From Bacteroidota bacterium (GTDB lineage: Bacteria; Bacteroidota; Bacteroidia; Chitinophagales; LD1): DNA of 64,000 nucleotides. The notes below the pieces were generated by a model that was not told the DNA's origin, ran no database searches, and saw only the letters and a list, made by a program, of their open reading frames with translations. The position numbers and the translations under genes are program-made. Shown here piece after piece: positions 1 to 7,236 of the stretch; position 1 is the stretch's first letter, and every line of letters starts with the position of its first letter. Where the stretch lies: positions 310,001-374,000 of the forward strand of contig JADKJG010000004.1 in NCBI GenBank assembly GCA_016722375.1, given 5' to 3'.

Positions 1-34
1 GTCGGTCGCCCTTAGGGACGACCGACTTTGTTTT
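1..34. terminator. Hairpin terminator downstream of rplT
   Basis: An 8-bp perfect stem (GTCGGTCG at 1-8 with CGACCGAC at 19-26) is extended by CCC/GGG around a TTA loop with one bulged A. A TTTGTTTT tract follows on the plus strand. It lies 23 bp beyond the rplT stop, so it probably ends the rpmI-rplT transcript. The T tract favours plus-strand termination, so it may serve both directions. The window edge hides the other flank. Confidence 0.6.
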
Positions 35-57
35 ATGAAAGGACTAAAAAGCTAGGC

Positions 58-402
58 TTATTTTACCTGGGCAACAATTGCTTTGAAGGCTTCTGGATTA
101 TTCAGAGCCAAATCCGCAAGGACTTTACGATTCAATTCAATGTTGGCTGAAGCCAGTTTGTTAATGAAACGAGAGTAAGTCAAACCCTCTTCTCGAACGG
201 CAGCATTGATACGGGTAATCCAAATTCCGCGATAGTCCCTCTTCTTGAGTTTGCGACCTACATAAGAGTAAACACCCGCTTTTTCTACCGCGTTTTTGGC
301 AACGGTATAAACCTTACTACGGCTGAGGAAATATCCTTTAGCCTTATCGAGTATCTTCTTTCTTCTTTTCCGCGAAGCGACGGCATTGGTTGAACGTGGC
401 AT
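58..402 (-). CDS. rplT: 50S ribosomal protein L20
   Basis: This 114-residue basic protein matches the full usual length of bacterial L20. It starts MPRSTNAVASRKRRKKIL and contains the family signature around the RGIWITRINAA segment in the middle. L20 binds 23S rRNA early in assembly of the large subunit and in many bacteria also represses its own operon. It lies 40 bp downstream of rpmI in the same direction, the standard rpmI-rplT pair. No infC gene precedes the pair here. Confidence 0.97.
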   Translation of the reverse strand: MPRSTNAVASRKRRKKILDKAKGYFLSRSKVYTVAKNAVEKAGVYSYVGRKLKKRDYRGIWITRINAAVREEGLTYSRFINKLASANIELNRKVLADLALNNPEAFKAIVAQVK

Positions 403-442
403 CTTCTTTCTATTTTGTTATTTGCAAATTTTGGAGTAAAAA

Positions 443-640
443 TTAGGATAAACCAAGCATCAACTTCACTCTAGGCATATCGCTTTTATGAACGATGGCA
501 GATTTAGCAAGTTCTTCTTTTCTTTTCTTACTCTTGCTACCCAGCAGATGGCGCTTAAATGCCTTCGAACGCTTAATCTTCCCTGATCCAGTTACCTTGA
601 ACCTTTTCTTGGCTCCGGAGTTTGTTTTTTGTTTAGGCAT
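443..640 (-). CDS. rpmI: 50S ribosomal protein L35
   Basis: This 65-residue, lysine- and arginine-rich protein has the L35 pattern: MPKQKTNSGAKKRFKVTGSG at the N-terminus, then the KRSKAFKRHLL segment. Length is normal for L35. It is a structural component of the large ribosomal subunit and is the first gene of a two-gene unit with rplT. A Bacteroidota-type promoter lies 29 bp upstream, so the pair appears to be transcribed on its own rather than from infC as in many bacteria. Confidence 0.97.
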   Translation of the reverse strand: MPKQKTNSGAKKRFKVTGSGKIKRSKAFKRHLLGSKSKKRKEELAKSAIVHKSDMPRVKLMLGLS

Positions 641-668
641 AACCTTTTTATCTTATTTTTTGGGACGG

Positions 669-700
669 CAAATATATTGATACTTTCAAGATAACCAAAA
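669..700 (-). promoter_or_regulatory. Promoter of rpmI-rplT
   Basis: Read on the minus strand, a TTTTGG box (plus 695-700) is followed by 18 bp and then TATATTTG (plus 669-676). This matches the Bacteroidota sigma-ABfrA consensus, a TTTG-type -33 box and a TAnnTTTG -7 box. The rpmI start codon is about 29 nt downstream. The match is seen directly; promoter activity is inferred. Confidence 0.6.
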
Positions 701-748
701 GAAGTTTTAGAAAGTTTGACTATGGGATAATCACCCAATTCCTAATGG

Positions 749-1130
749 TTATTGTTTCTGGTATTTGCCAGGCACCAGTGCAGCACGTGACCCGCAGGTA
801 TCTTCCAGCAATGTTAGAGAAAGTGTAGGATAAAATGTTCCGGTGATGCTCTCTACGGAATACCGCCAGTCATAGCTTCCAATTGCAGAATCAGAACACG
901 CACCTGATTGGTCCGAAAAAATAAGAGAATTTGTCCCTGTATGAAATGTGCCAGAGGTTTCTGAGATTCCAAGGTTCTTTAGGATATAGGTGCTATCGCT
1001 ATTCAGTGTTATTTCTGAAAGGTTATTAGTCCAGCTTCCTACGTAATCTTCTGGATCAGTATATTTTTTTTGTACAAGAAGAAAGTATAAAAAACAAGGA
1101 AGCCCAAAGTAAAATTTTCGTCAATTTCAT
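749..1130 (-). pseudogene. Small lipoprotein, lipocalin-like, frameshifted in an A8 run
   Basis: The minus strand opens with MKLTKILLWASLFFILSSC, a clear lipoprotein signal with its lipobox cysteine, but hits a stop five codons later. Removing one A from the A8 run (plus 1064-1071) restores a 126-residue protein to the TAA at 749. The restored body has a DYVGSWTNN start, a SDSTYIL strand and paired cysteines near the end. This resembles the short lipocalin-like beta-barrel lipoproteins common in Bacteroidota. The family call is by eye. The shift is either a consensus error or a phase-variable or decaying gene. It is divergent from the histidine kinase gene. Confidence 0.65.
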
Positions 1131-1160
1131 ATATCTAGTTGTTGTTTTCGTTGAAACCGG

Positions 1161-1196
1161 GGCGAAAAATAGAATATTTTGATTCTATTTTTCGCC
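1161..1196. repeat. Perfect 15-bp inverted repeat between divergent genes
   Basis: Arms GGCGAAAAATAGAAT (1161-1175) and ATTCTATTTTTCGCC (1182-1196) are exact reverse complements around a 6-nt ATTTTG spacer. The element lies 31 bp upstream of the lipoprotein start and 75 bp upstream of the kinase start, a place for an operator or an attenuator rather than a 3' terminator. Each arm has five A or T, so hairpin termination in either direction is also possible. Confidence 0.6.
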
Positions 1197-1271
1197 ATTG
1201 GCAATATCTGATGTGCATTAATCTGAATGTATCTGGATTTTTCTTCAGAGTTTTTGCTGTAACTAACACCT

Positions 1272-3061
1272 ATGTATAACGTATACATAAGGATTATGGC
1301 ACTAATCAAGAGGTTTTGGGATAATATATCTTACGCTGGAATCTTTGCTGCCAAGACAGATTGGGAGCGAAAGAATATCATCCATATCAATCGGGCATGG
1401 TTGATTTTGATGTTTGTACAACTCATTAGTGTTACCTCTCATATCGCTAATGGACTGGAACGTTCAGCCTGGCTCACTTTTATTTTAATTCTTGGACTTA
1501 TTGGGGTGCATTTAATTATCCGTATGGGTAAATTGAATGCAGGGAAAATGACTGCCATCTTGGTAATTAATTATAGCATGGTGCTAATGGGTGTTTTTCT
1601 TGGCAGCCAGACTCAGTTGATTGACTTCTTGCTGCTATCAGCAATGATGCCTCTGTATTTGTTTGAAACCAACAATAAGAAGTTGATCTTTTGGGGCATG
1701 TTTCTAAGCGTAGCTCCATTTGGTTTGTATCATTTGTTTATTCCTGGCTTTGAATCGTATGCACTTTCCTATGAAGAACAGATAGCTATTTACAAGGTTA
1801 CTTCGCCCATCAAATTGTTGTCATTAGTGACGCTCCTATATCTTATTTATAATAAAAATGCTGATTACGAAGAGGAAGTAAAACACAAAGAGCGGGAACT
1901 TATCGGTCAAAAAAGGCTGTATGAATGTATGTTGGAACAAATTCCTATTGCCATTGCCTCCTTTGATAAAGAACTAAAATATACTTACCTCAATAGTTCA
2001 GCCGTAAAGGATATGTCATTGAGAAAATGGATGATGGGTAAAACAGACATGGATTATTTTAAAGAATATAATCTGGATATAAGAGCAGCAGAAGAAAGAA
2101 CTCGCGTTCTTCATGAAGCGCTGGAAAAAGAATGTGAGATACAATTAGAGGAAACAGTTCTGGATCGTTCTGGGAAAGTAAGACATTCACTTAAGGGCAC
2201 TGCTCCAATCTATAGCGACGATAACAAAGAATTGCTCTGTTTGATTGGATACTCACTGGACATATCCAACATAAAGGAGGCAGAGAGAAAAATTGCTGAC
2301 TATGCGGTTGAGTTAGAAAGAAAAAATTCGGACCTACAGCATTTTGTCAATGCTACTTCGCATGATTTAAAAACTCCGTTGAGAGTAGTAGCGTCCTATT
2401 TGCAATTACTGGAGAGAAAAAATAAGGGTAAACTGGATGAGGATTCCTTATCTATGATTGCCAGTACTATCAAGTCAGTGAAGCAACTGAACCAGTTGAT
2501 CAGCGATATTTATCAATACTCCGTGGCCGATAGTACGGAGAAGCCGGTAGAAGTAACCGACTTGATGAAGTTAGCCAATGATACAATCAATCAAATAGGA
2601 GCGGTCGTGCGACAAAAAAATGCGGTGGTACAGCTCAAGCAGTTGCCTACCCTAAAACTGGCACCGTCTCATGCGGGAATGTTATTTGCTAACCTGATTG
2701 AGAACGCCATCAAATACAATGAATCCGAAGCGCCAGAAGTAACTATTGCTTGTGAAACAACCGATCAGGAATATATTGTCAGTGTGAAAGACAATGGCAT
2801 TGGAATTCCCGAGGCTTATAAAAAGCAGGTCTTTGAAATTTTCCGCCGCTTGCACAACTCGGATACCTATGAAGGAACCGGGGTAGGTTAGCCATCTGTA
2901 AAAAGATTGTAGAAAGCTATGGCGGAAGAATCTGGGGAAAGCGAAGCCGACAAGGCTCCACTTTCTTCTTCAGCCTTGCTAAATCCGCAGTGAGTGTTGG
3001 TGTCTCCGAATCATACTACATTGACCCCTTTAAGGATTTCCCGATAGCGGCTACCGGATAA
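1272..3061 (+). CDS. Membrane PAS-domain sensor histidine kinase (frameshift near 2888)
   Basis: The first roughly 190 residues hold about six hydrophobic segments, followed by a short coiled region and a PAS domain (about 210-330). A HisKA domain follows with the phospho-acceptor in SHDLKTPLR (His364), then the ATPase domain with N-box NLIENAIKYN (about 474) and DNGIGI (about 507). The frame breaks in the G2 box right after GTGVG. Adding one T at about 2888 gives the expected GTGVGLAICKKIVE and an open frame to 3061, for a 596-residue protein. A second ATG at 1296 could be the real start. It is convergent with porX, the response regulator of type IX secretion. That is suggestive only, since the usual PorX partner is a different kinase, PorY. 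Confidence 0.85.
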
Positions 3062-3079
3062 CCATTCATCCGTTCTGCT

Positions 3080-4636
3080 TTACTTAGACCGCAGCTTTAT
3101 GACCGGAATAATAATTTCTTCTAAAGAAATTCCGCCGTGCTGAAAAGTGTTTTTATAATAATTTGCAAAGTGATTGTAGTTGTTAGGGTATATGAGATAC
3201 TTATTCTCCTTGGCAAAAATATAGGATGAACTGAGATTAGATTGGGGCAAGCCCATCTCTGCGGGTTTCTTCACCACGAAAACATCTCGTTCGTCATAAT
3301 TCAGGTTCTTGCCGGTCTTGTATCGAATGTTTGCCGTCGTTTCCCGGTCGCCGATACACTTTGAAGGATCTTGTACGCGCACCGTTCCATGATCGGTAGT
3401 CAACAAAATATTCACGTCTTTTTCTGCCAGTTTCTTCATCGCGTTTAGCAAGGGCGAATGATCAAACCACGAAACCGAAAGCGAACGATAGGCCGCTTCA
3501 TCGCTGGCCAACTCTTTTAATACCTCCATTTCCGTGCGCGCATGGCTAAGCATATCCACAAAATTATAGACGATGGCAGTTAGCTTGTTGTTCAGATAAT
3601 TGGTGATGTTACTTTCCAGTAATTCTCCGTCGCGGTGATTGGTGATTTTTACATACTGGCTCTTTATCGGTTCATGAAAAGTTCTTTTCAAATAATCTTC
3701 CAAAAACTTGCCCTCATTTTGGTTCTTACTTCCTTCCTCATCATCATATTTCCATAGATCGGGATATTTTTCCTGAATCTGCAAAGGCAACATGCCCGAA
3801 AAAATAGAGTTGCGGCTGTATTGTGTTGCAGTCGGCAGGATTGAATAAAACGAATCTTCTTCTTCCACCTTAAAATATTCCATCACCAGTGGTTGAATAG
3901 ACTTCCATTGGTCAAAACGCAGGTTGTCAATCAGAATAATAAAAGTGGGTTTATCTTCCTTCAACATGGGCAGAAGCTTTTGCGACAGCAACGTGTGCGA
4001 CATTACTGGTACGGTGGCGCCCGGCGTTCCATTCACCCATGTTTTATAGTTAGTAGTGACAAACTTCGTGAACTCATGGTTCGCTTCCTGCTTTTGTGCG
4101 TTGAACACTTCCACCATACTCGAGTCAGATTTATTCAACTCTATTTCCCAGTAAATCAATTTGCGGTATAATTCTGCCCATTGATGCACATCCATTTTTT
4201 CCTGCATGGCCATAAATAATTTCTGAAACTCCTGTTGATAGGAGGAGGTGGTTTTTTCAGAAATCAATCTGGAATTGTCAATGATTTTTTTGAGGGAGGA
4301 AAGAATTTGTTGCGGCTTCACCGGCTTGATAAGATAGTCGGCTATCTGCGAACCAATCGCTTCTTCCATCAGATTATCTTCCTCGTTCTTGGTAATCATC
4401 ACCACCGGCACATGATTATCAATGGCCTTGATTCGTTGAAGGGTCTCCAGCCCGGTTAGCCCCGGCATACTCTCGTCCAGAAACACCACATCAATGCCGC
4501 GTTTGCTCACCCGGTCTATGGCATCCTGCCCATTGGTTACCGGCACCACGCTGTAACCCTTTCCTTCCAGAAACATGATGCTGGGTTTCAACAAATCAAT
4601 TTCATCATCTGCCCATAGTATTGTTATCGCTGCCAT
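3080..4636 (-). CDS. porX: PorX: response regulator with PglZ/alkaline phosphatase-type effector
   Basis: This 518-residue protein starts with a receiver domain: acidic cluster ADDE, phospho-acceptor Asp54 in VVFLDESMPG, and Lys in YLIKPVKP. A helical linker follows. The C-terminal half has the PglZ-type fold of the alkaline phosphatase superfamily: LIDNLRFDQW, the Thr-bearing PTATQYSRNSIFSGMLP, LLTTDHGTV and the final FQHGGISLEEIIIPV. This order is diagnostic of PorX. In Porphyromonas and Flavobacterium, PorX with kinase PorY and sigma factor SigP controls T9SS genes, and the effector hydrolyses oligonucleotides. Other T9SS genes in this window (10.1 and 53.5 kb) are probable members of its regulon. 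The kinase gene lies just beyond, tail to tail. Confidence 0.93.
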   Translation of the reverse strand: MAAITILWADDEIDLLKPSIMFLEGKGYSVVPVTNGQDAIDRVSKRGIDVVFLDESMPGLTGLETLQRIKAIDNHVPVVMITKNEEDNLMEEAIGSQIADYLIKPVKPQQILSSLKKIIDNSRLISEKTTSSYQQEFQKLFMAMQEKMDVHQWAELYRKLIYWEIELNKSDSSMVEVFNAQKQEANHEFTKFVTTNYKTWVNGTPGATVPVMSHTLLSQKLLPMLKEDKPTFIILIDNLRFDQWKSIQPLVMEYFKVEEEDSFYSILPTATQYSRNSIFSGMLPLQIQEKYPDLWKYDDEEGSKNQNEGKFLEDYLKRTFHEPIKSQYVKITNHRDGELLESNITNYLNNKLTAIVYNFVDMLSHARTEMEVLKELASDEAAYRSLSVSWFDHSPLLNAMKKLAEKDVNILLTTDHGTVRVQDPSKCIGDRETTANIRYKTGKNLNYDERDVFVVKKPAEMGLPQSNLSSSYIFAKENKYLIYPNNYNHFANYYKNTFQHGGISLEEIIIPVIKLRSK

Positions 4637-4655
4637 TCTTTTTTCTTTTTTTAGT

Positions 4656-4766
4656 TTATGATTTATAGTGAGTCATGTTCTTATCAGAAAAGGTTTTAAA
4701 CCAACCGTCAACTGCCAAAGCGAACCCGCTGACAATGATAAAGCTAAATGGCAGTAAATATTGCAT
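4656..4766 (-). CDS. Possible 36-residue membrane peptide upstream of porX
   Basis: The reading frame starts MQYLLPFSFIIVSGFALAVD, a single hydrophobic segment, and ends in a short polar tail (THYKS). It stops 19 bp before the porX start codon and would be co-transcribed with it. The upstream frame stays open only to a stop about 38 nt before this ATG. I recognise no family. A short hydrophobic frame can occur by chance, so this is a weak call. Confidence 0.3.
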   Translation of the reverse strand: MQYLLPFSFIIVSGFALAVDGWFKTFSDKNMTHYKS

Positions 4767-5101
4767 GAAGGGCTTGTTAATGAATGATAAAGCTGAATTT
4801 GGTGTTAGATAACAGCATTAGATCTGTTTACTTAATTTTGAAAACCGTTCAGTCATCAGCCATACCATCGCCCAATAATTATTGTACCAAATACAAAAGC
4901 CTCAAAATTTCTTTGAAATCATTTGTTCGATTGAAAACTGCCGCTATATTCGATGTATAGTTCCATAGAAAATTCATTTGCACAGATGCTTTTTTCGACA
5001 AACAAACATTCTTTCTCTCCCTCCGAAACACCGGTAACGGCTGGTGCTGGTTTAAGTAGTTTAACGCTTAACTACCTGTACGAAATCACAATGTGTAAGT
5101 C
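4767..5101. other. Intergenic stretch without recognisable gene
   Basis: AT-rich sequence upstream of porX. I see no RNA gene or terminator. A plus-strand frame opens at 4953 and runs on into the 21-bp array, but it has no protein-like character before the repeats. The porX promoter probably lies here; no clear TAnnTTTG box was fixed. Confidence 0.4.
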
Positions 5102-5311
5102 TGCGGTTTATTCAAAAAACCGTACGGATAAATCATTTACTGGTGCGGATAAATCATCTAACCGCAAGCTTTACTCATTTATCCATGCGGATAATTCAAT
5201 AAACCGTACGGATAATACATCCAGCCGTGCGGATAACTCATTTAACCGTACGGATAATTCAATAAACTGTACGGTTAATACATCCAACCGTGCGGATAAA
5301 TGGAAAAACCG
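5102..5311. repeat. Repeat locus A: ten tandem 21-bp units
   Basis: Ten consecutive 21-bp units follow the pattern T(A/G)CGGATAAnTCAnnnAACCG, with no gaps. Unit 4 (5165-5185) is the most diverged. Unit junctions form CCGTACGG or CCGTGCGG. Units 5-6-7 resemble units 8-9-10 in order, so there is a higher-order period of 63 bp, showing growth by block duplication. Because 21 is a multiple of 3, both strands keep open frames, which explains spurious ORFs here. Function is unknown. Confidence 0.9.
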
Positions 5312-5435
5312 TCGCCCTTTTTTGTCGTTTGGCCCGCTTTTAATTAAAAACCATACCCAAACAGGGGTCATTGGGCAATTTTCTTCCTCCAGTCTCTCCT
5401 TAATTTCAATTATTTAAACCAAAAAAACCAAACCT

Positions 5436-5552
5436 ATGAAAGATGATTATGTTAAACAAGAAAAATGGGAATTTTCCAACCAACTACGCCAGTTTGCCGA
5501 TGGCTTGGGCGTTCATGGCGCGGCCTTGGGTTTCGACCCTAACTGGGCGTAG
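5436..5552 (+). CDS. Small hypothetical protein, 38 residues
   Basis: An ATG-started frame (MKDDYVKQEKWEFSNQLRQF...) of 38 mostly polar residues ends in TAG at 5550. It follows an A-rich tract (aaccaaaaaaaccaaacct), typical of weak Bacteroidota ribosome-binding regions, and precedes three hairpins, the last a terminator. This makes a compact promoter-to-terminator unit just after repeat locus A. No family is recognised. Confidence 0.4.
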   Translation: MKDDYVKQEKWEFSNQLRQFADGLGVHGAALGFDPNWA

Positions 5553-5595
5553 GCTATTTGCCTACGACCTATCAAGAATGTAGCCTGTGGCTACA
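5548..5595. repeat. Two short perfect hairpins after the small ORF
   Basis: CGTAGGC (5548-5554) pairs with GCCTACG (5560-5566). TGTAGCC (5579-5585) pairs with GGCTACA (5589-5595). With the terminator at 5603 they form a run of three hairpins in 95 bp. The arms GTAGGC and GTAGCC are near-copies, so this may be a REP-like palindromic element. Confidence 0.5.
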
Positions 5596-5602
5596 TAAAA
5601 TC

Positions 5603-5640
5603 AAAAGCCCTGTCCTGCCAAAAAGTGGGGCGGGGCTTTT
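5603..5640 (+). terminator. Hairpin terminator
   Basis: AAAAGCCC(TG)TCC pairs with GGGCGGGGCTTTT allowing G-T pairs. The loop is TGCCAAAAAGTG-like and TTTT ends the right arm. It would end transcription of the 38-residue frame upstream. Confidence 0.65.
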
Positions 5641-5679
5641 CGTTTGTATGCTCTTCGCCCGTGTTGGTGTTTGAGTTCT

Positions 5680-5770
5680 CCAAAATAATTGAAAAGTGAA
5701 CGATACCAACACGCTACACCTGCCCAGCGGCATGTACTTTGTCAATAACAAGAAGTTTGTGAAGGAGTAG
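5680..5770 (+). pseudogene. Remnant of a T9SS C-terminal sorting domain
   Basis: The frame from 5696 reads VNDTNTLHLPSGMYFVNN then KKFVKE and a stop at 5768. This is the last strand pattern (L..G.YFV....K.F.K) of type A sorting domains that end T9SS cargo. The rest of the protein is absent, and a stop (TGA) lies just upstream in frame. The same segment, about three quarters identical by eye from CCAAAATAATTG to the stop, recurs at 50224-50310. Confidence 0.6.
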
Positions 5771-5777
5771 GAGTTCC

Positions 5778-5810
5778 AAACTACAAAAGTCTTTAAGACT
5801 TTTGTAGTTT
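5778..5810. repeat. Dispersed palindrome, copy 1
   Basis: AAACTACAAAAGTCTT and AAGACTTTTGTAGTTT form a perfect 16-bp stem around a single T. Copies with the same 12-13 bp core occur at 63181 and 63903. All three lie within about 10 bp of a hairpin terminator. Confidence 0.85.
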
Positions 5811-5819
5811 ATTAAACTC

Positions 5820-5856
5820 AAAAGCCCCGTTCCGATAGTATCGACGGGGCTTTTTT
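5820..5856 (+). terminator. Hairpin terminator next to palindrome
   Basis: AAAAGCCCCGT (5820-5830) pairs with ACGGGGCTTTT after a TCCGATAGTATCG loop that itself can pair (CGATAGTATCG). A T6 tract follows. It resembles the one at 63858. Confidence 0.7.
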
Positions 5857-5863
5857 CTCGCGG

Positions 5864-5890
5864 CTCAAGGCTCGTAGCTCGTGACTTAAT
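5864..5890. repeat. Short tag shared with 50354-50385
   Basis: CTCAAGGCTCGTAGCTCGTG followed by ACTTAA recurs at 50354 as CTCAAGGCTATTGCTCGTAG followed by CTAGTGGCTTAA (three extra bases, few mismatches). In both places it lies downstream of a T9SS sorting-domain remnant. Confidence 0.55.
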
Positions 5891-5923
5891 AGGTTCGTAG
5901 CTATTTCAACTTTTCTCAAAAAA

Positions 5924-5956
5924 AAAGAACCCCTCCGCCAGGCGAAAGGGTTCTTT
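5924..5956 (-). terminator. Terminator of the cold-shock gene
   Basis: AAAGAACCC (5924-5932) and GGGTTCTTT (5948-5956) form the outer stem. On the minus strand the right arm is followed by a run of T. It starts 22 bp after the cold-shock stop codon. Confidence 0.75.
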
Positions 5957-5977
5957 AAATTTTGAATGAAAGGGTGA

Positions 5978-6169
5978 TTATGCGAACTTCACGTTCACGG
6001 CATTTAATCCTTTTTTTCCTTGTTGCAACTCGAAAGTGACTTTGTCGCCTTCAGAGACTTGATTAATCAAACCTGAGCTGTGTACAAAATACTCGGTAGA
6101 TGAATTGTCATCTTTAATGAAACCGAATCCTTTGTCGTTGTTAAAAAACTTTACTGTTCCTTGATTCAT
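5978..6169 (-). CDS. Cold-shock protein, CspA family
   Basis: The start chosen is the ATG giving MNQGTVKFFNNDKGFGFI, a 63-residue protein of normal CspA length. An earlier start would add an unlikely 18-residue leader. RNP1 (KGFGFI) and RNP2 (YFVHSS) single-strand binding motifs are both present. Such proteins are RNA chaperones that melt secondary structure. The gene stands alone with its own terminator. A TACCTTTG box lies 70 bp upstream, giving a long 5' leader as is usual for this family. Confidence 0.95.
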   Translation of the reverse strand: MNQGTVKFFNNDKGFGFIKDDNSSTEYFVHSSGLINQVSEGDKVTFELQQGKKGLNAVNVKFA

Positions 6170-6239
6170 AAAAAAAATTGTTTTAGCGCTGTTATAATGA
6201 ATATGCAACGACACCAACAACAAACGTGCAATTGCGCCG

Positions 6240-6247
6240 CAAAGGTA
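6240..6247 (-). promoter_or_regulatory. Candidate -7 box of the cold-shock gene
   Basis: TACCTTTG on the minus strand fits TAnnTTTG. No clear TTTG box is seen 19-21 bp upstream, so the call rests on one element. The resulting leader would be about 60 nt. Confidence 0.35.
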
Positions 6248-6343
6248 ACTATATATATAAGAAAGGGATATTTTTTTCTGAACGTCGCTCCATTATAAAG
6301 GACAGGTAGCAGGGTTTCCGCAAGGGTTCAACATATTTAGCCC

Positions 6344-7197
6344 CTATGGAGTTCGCCGCAAGGCAGCTATATCTGTAGCAAACTCGATGCGGGTTTCGCG
6401 AAAACGTTCTTTCAATGTTTTCATCAAGTCGCACTTAGCATCGAAGGCGTCGTTATTGTTTTTGGCCCAAACCCAAGCTCTCAAACGAATGCCATAAGAT
6501 TCCAAGCCTACCACCTTTACGGGTAATATTTCGGCCTTCTCCATTTTCAAGCGGATATTCCTGCCGTCTATAAATAAGGGATGCTTCATTGCTTCTTCCC
6601 GCATAATGGCCATTGCAAGATTATGGTCGCTTTGATAGGTAATGACTACTTCCAGATGAAATTGTATTCGTTCATCTTTGATACTTGAATTGAGAATTTG
6701 TTCTCGGCTGATAACGGAGTTGGGAATAACAATTCTGCGGTTTTCAATACTCTTCAGGATAGTATGTCTCAGGGTAATGTCCTCCACCACCCCACTTGAT
6801 CGTTTGAAAGCAATTTGATATTATCTCCTACGCTGAATGGTTTATAAATAACCAAAAAGATTCCACTGATGATGTTGCTCACGGCCTCCTGTGCGGCAAA
6901 GCCAAGGATGGCAGCCAAGATACCCGCACTGGCGAATAGTGTTTTTCCAACGGTGTGTAGGGCAGGTATATTCCAGAATATAAAGAAGACGGCACCAACC
7001 AATACAATCATGCTAACCGCATTCTGTAAAAATGAATAGTTGGTGGGATCCACCTTCATGATCTTGGCACTGCGTCGGATATAGCGACGAATTAAAATGT
7101 CCAGCACCCGCCCAAGAAGGAAGGCAATAGCAATTACCAATATAGGGCCGATGAAGGATTCTATTTTGCTGAAATCAATTTTGAAAGACAAAAGCAT
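6344..7197 (-). pseudogene. MscS-family mechanosensitive channel, frameshifted
   Basis: Two overlapping frames together make one small-conductance channel of 284 residues. The first (7197 to about 6785) has transmembrane helices and the pore-lining helix SAGILAAILGFAAQEAVSNI. It ends at WWRTLP. The second continues with VVEDITLRHTILKSIENRRI, the start of the beta domain, and a complete C-terminal alpha/beta domain. One missing G in the GTGGGGTGGTGG tract (about 6780-6790) explains the break. MscS channels release solutes on hypo-osmotic shock. Every conserved part is present, so a sequence error is likelier than a dead gene. Confidence 0.85.
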
Positions 7198-7236
7198 GGA
7201 GAAAATATCAGTAGGAATTGATTAGCGAACAATAAA

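Noticed and set aside
5171..5371. Open frame on the minus strand through locus A
   Set aside because: Same by-product of the 21-bp period as on the other strand.
4953..5417. Open frame on the plus strand with a repeated seven-residue motif
   Set aside because: It exists because the 21-bp array keeps frame; the sequence before the array has no protein-like character and all three arrays of this period give such frames.
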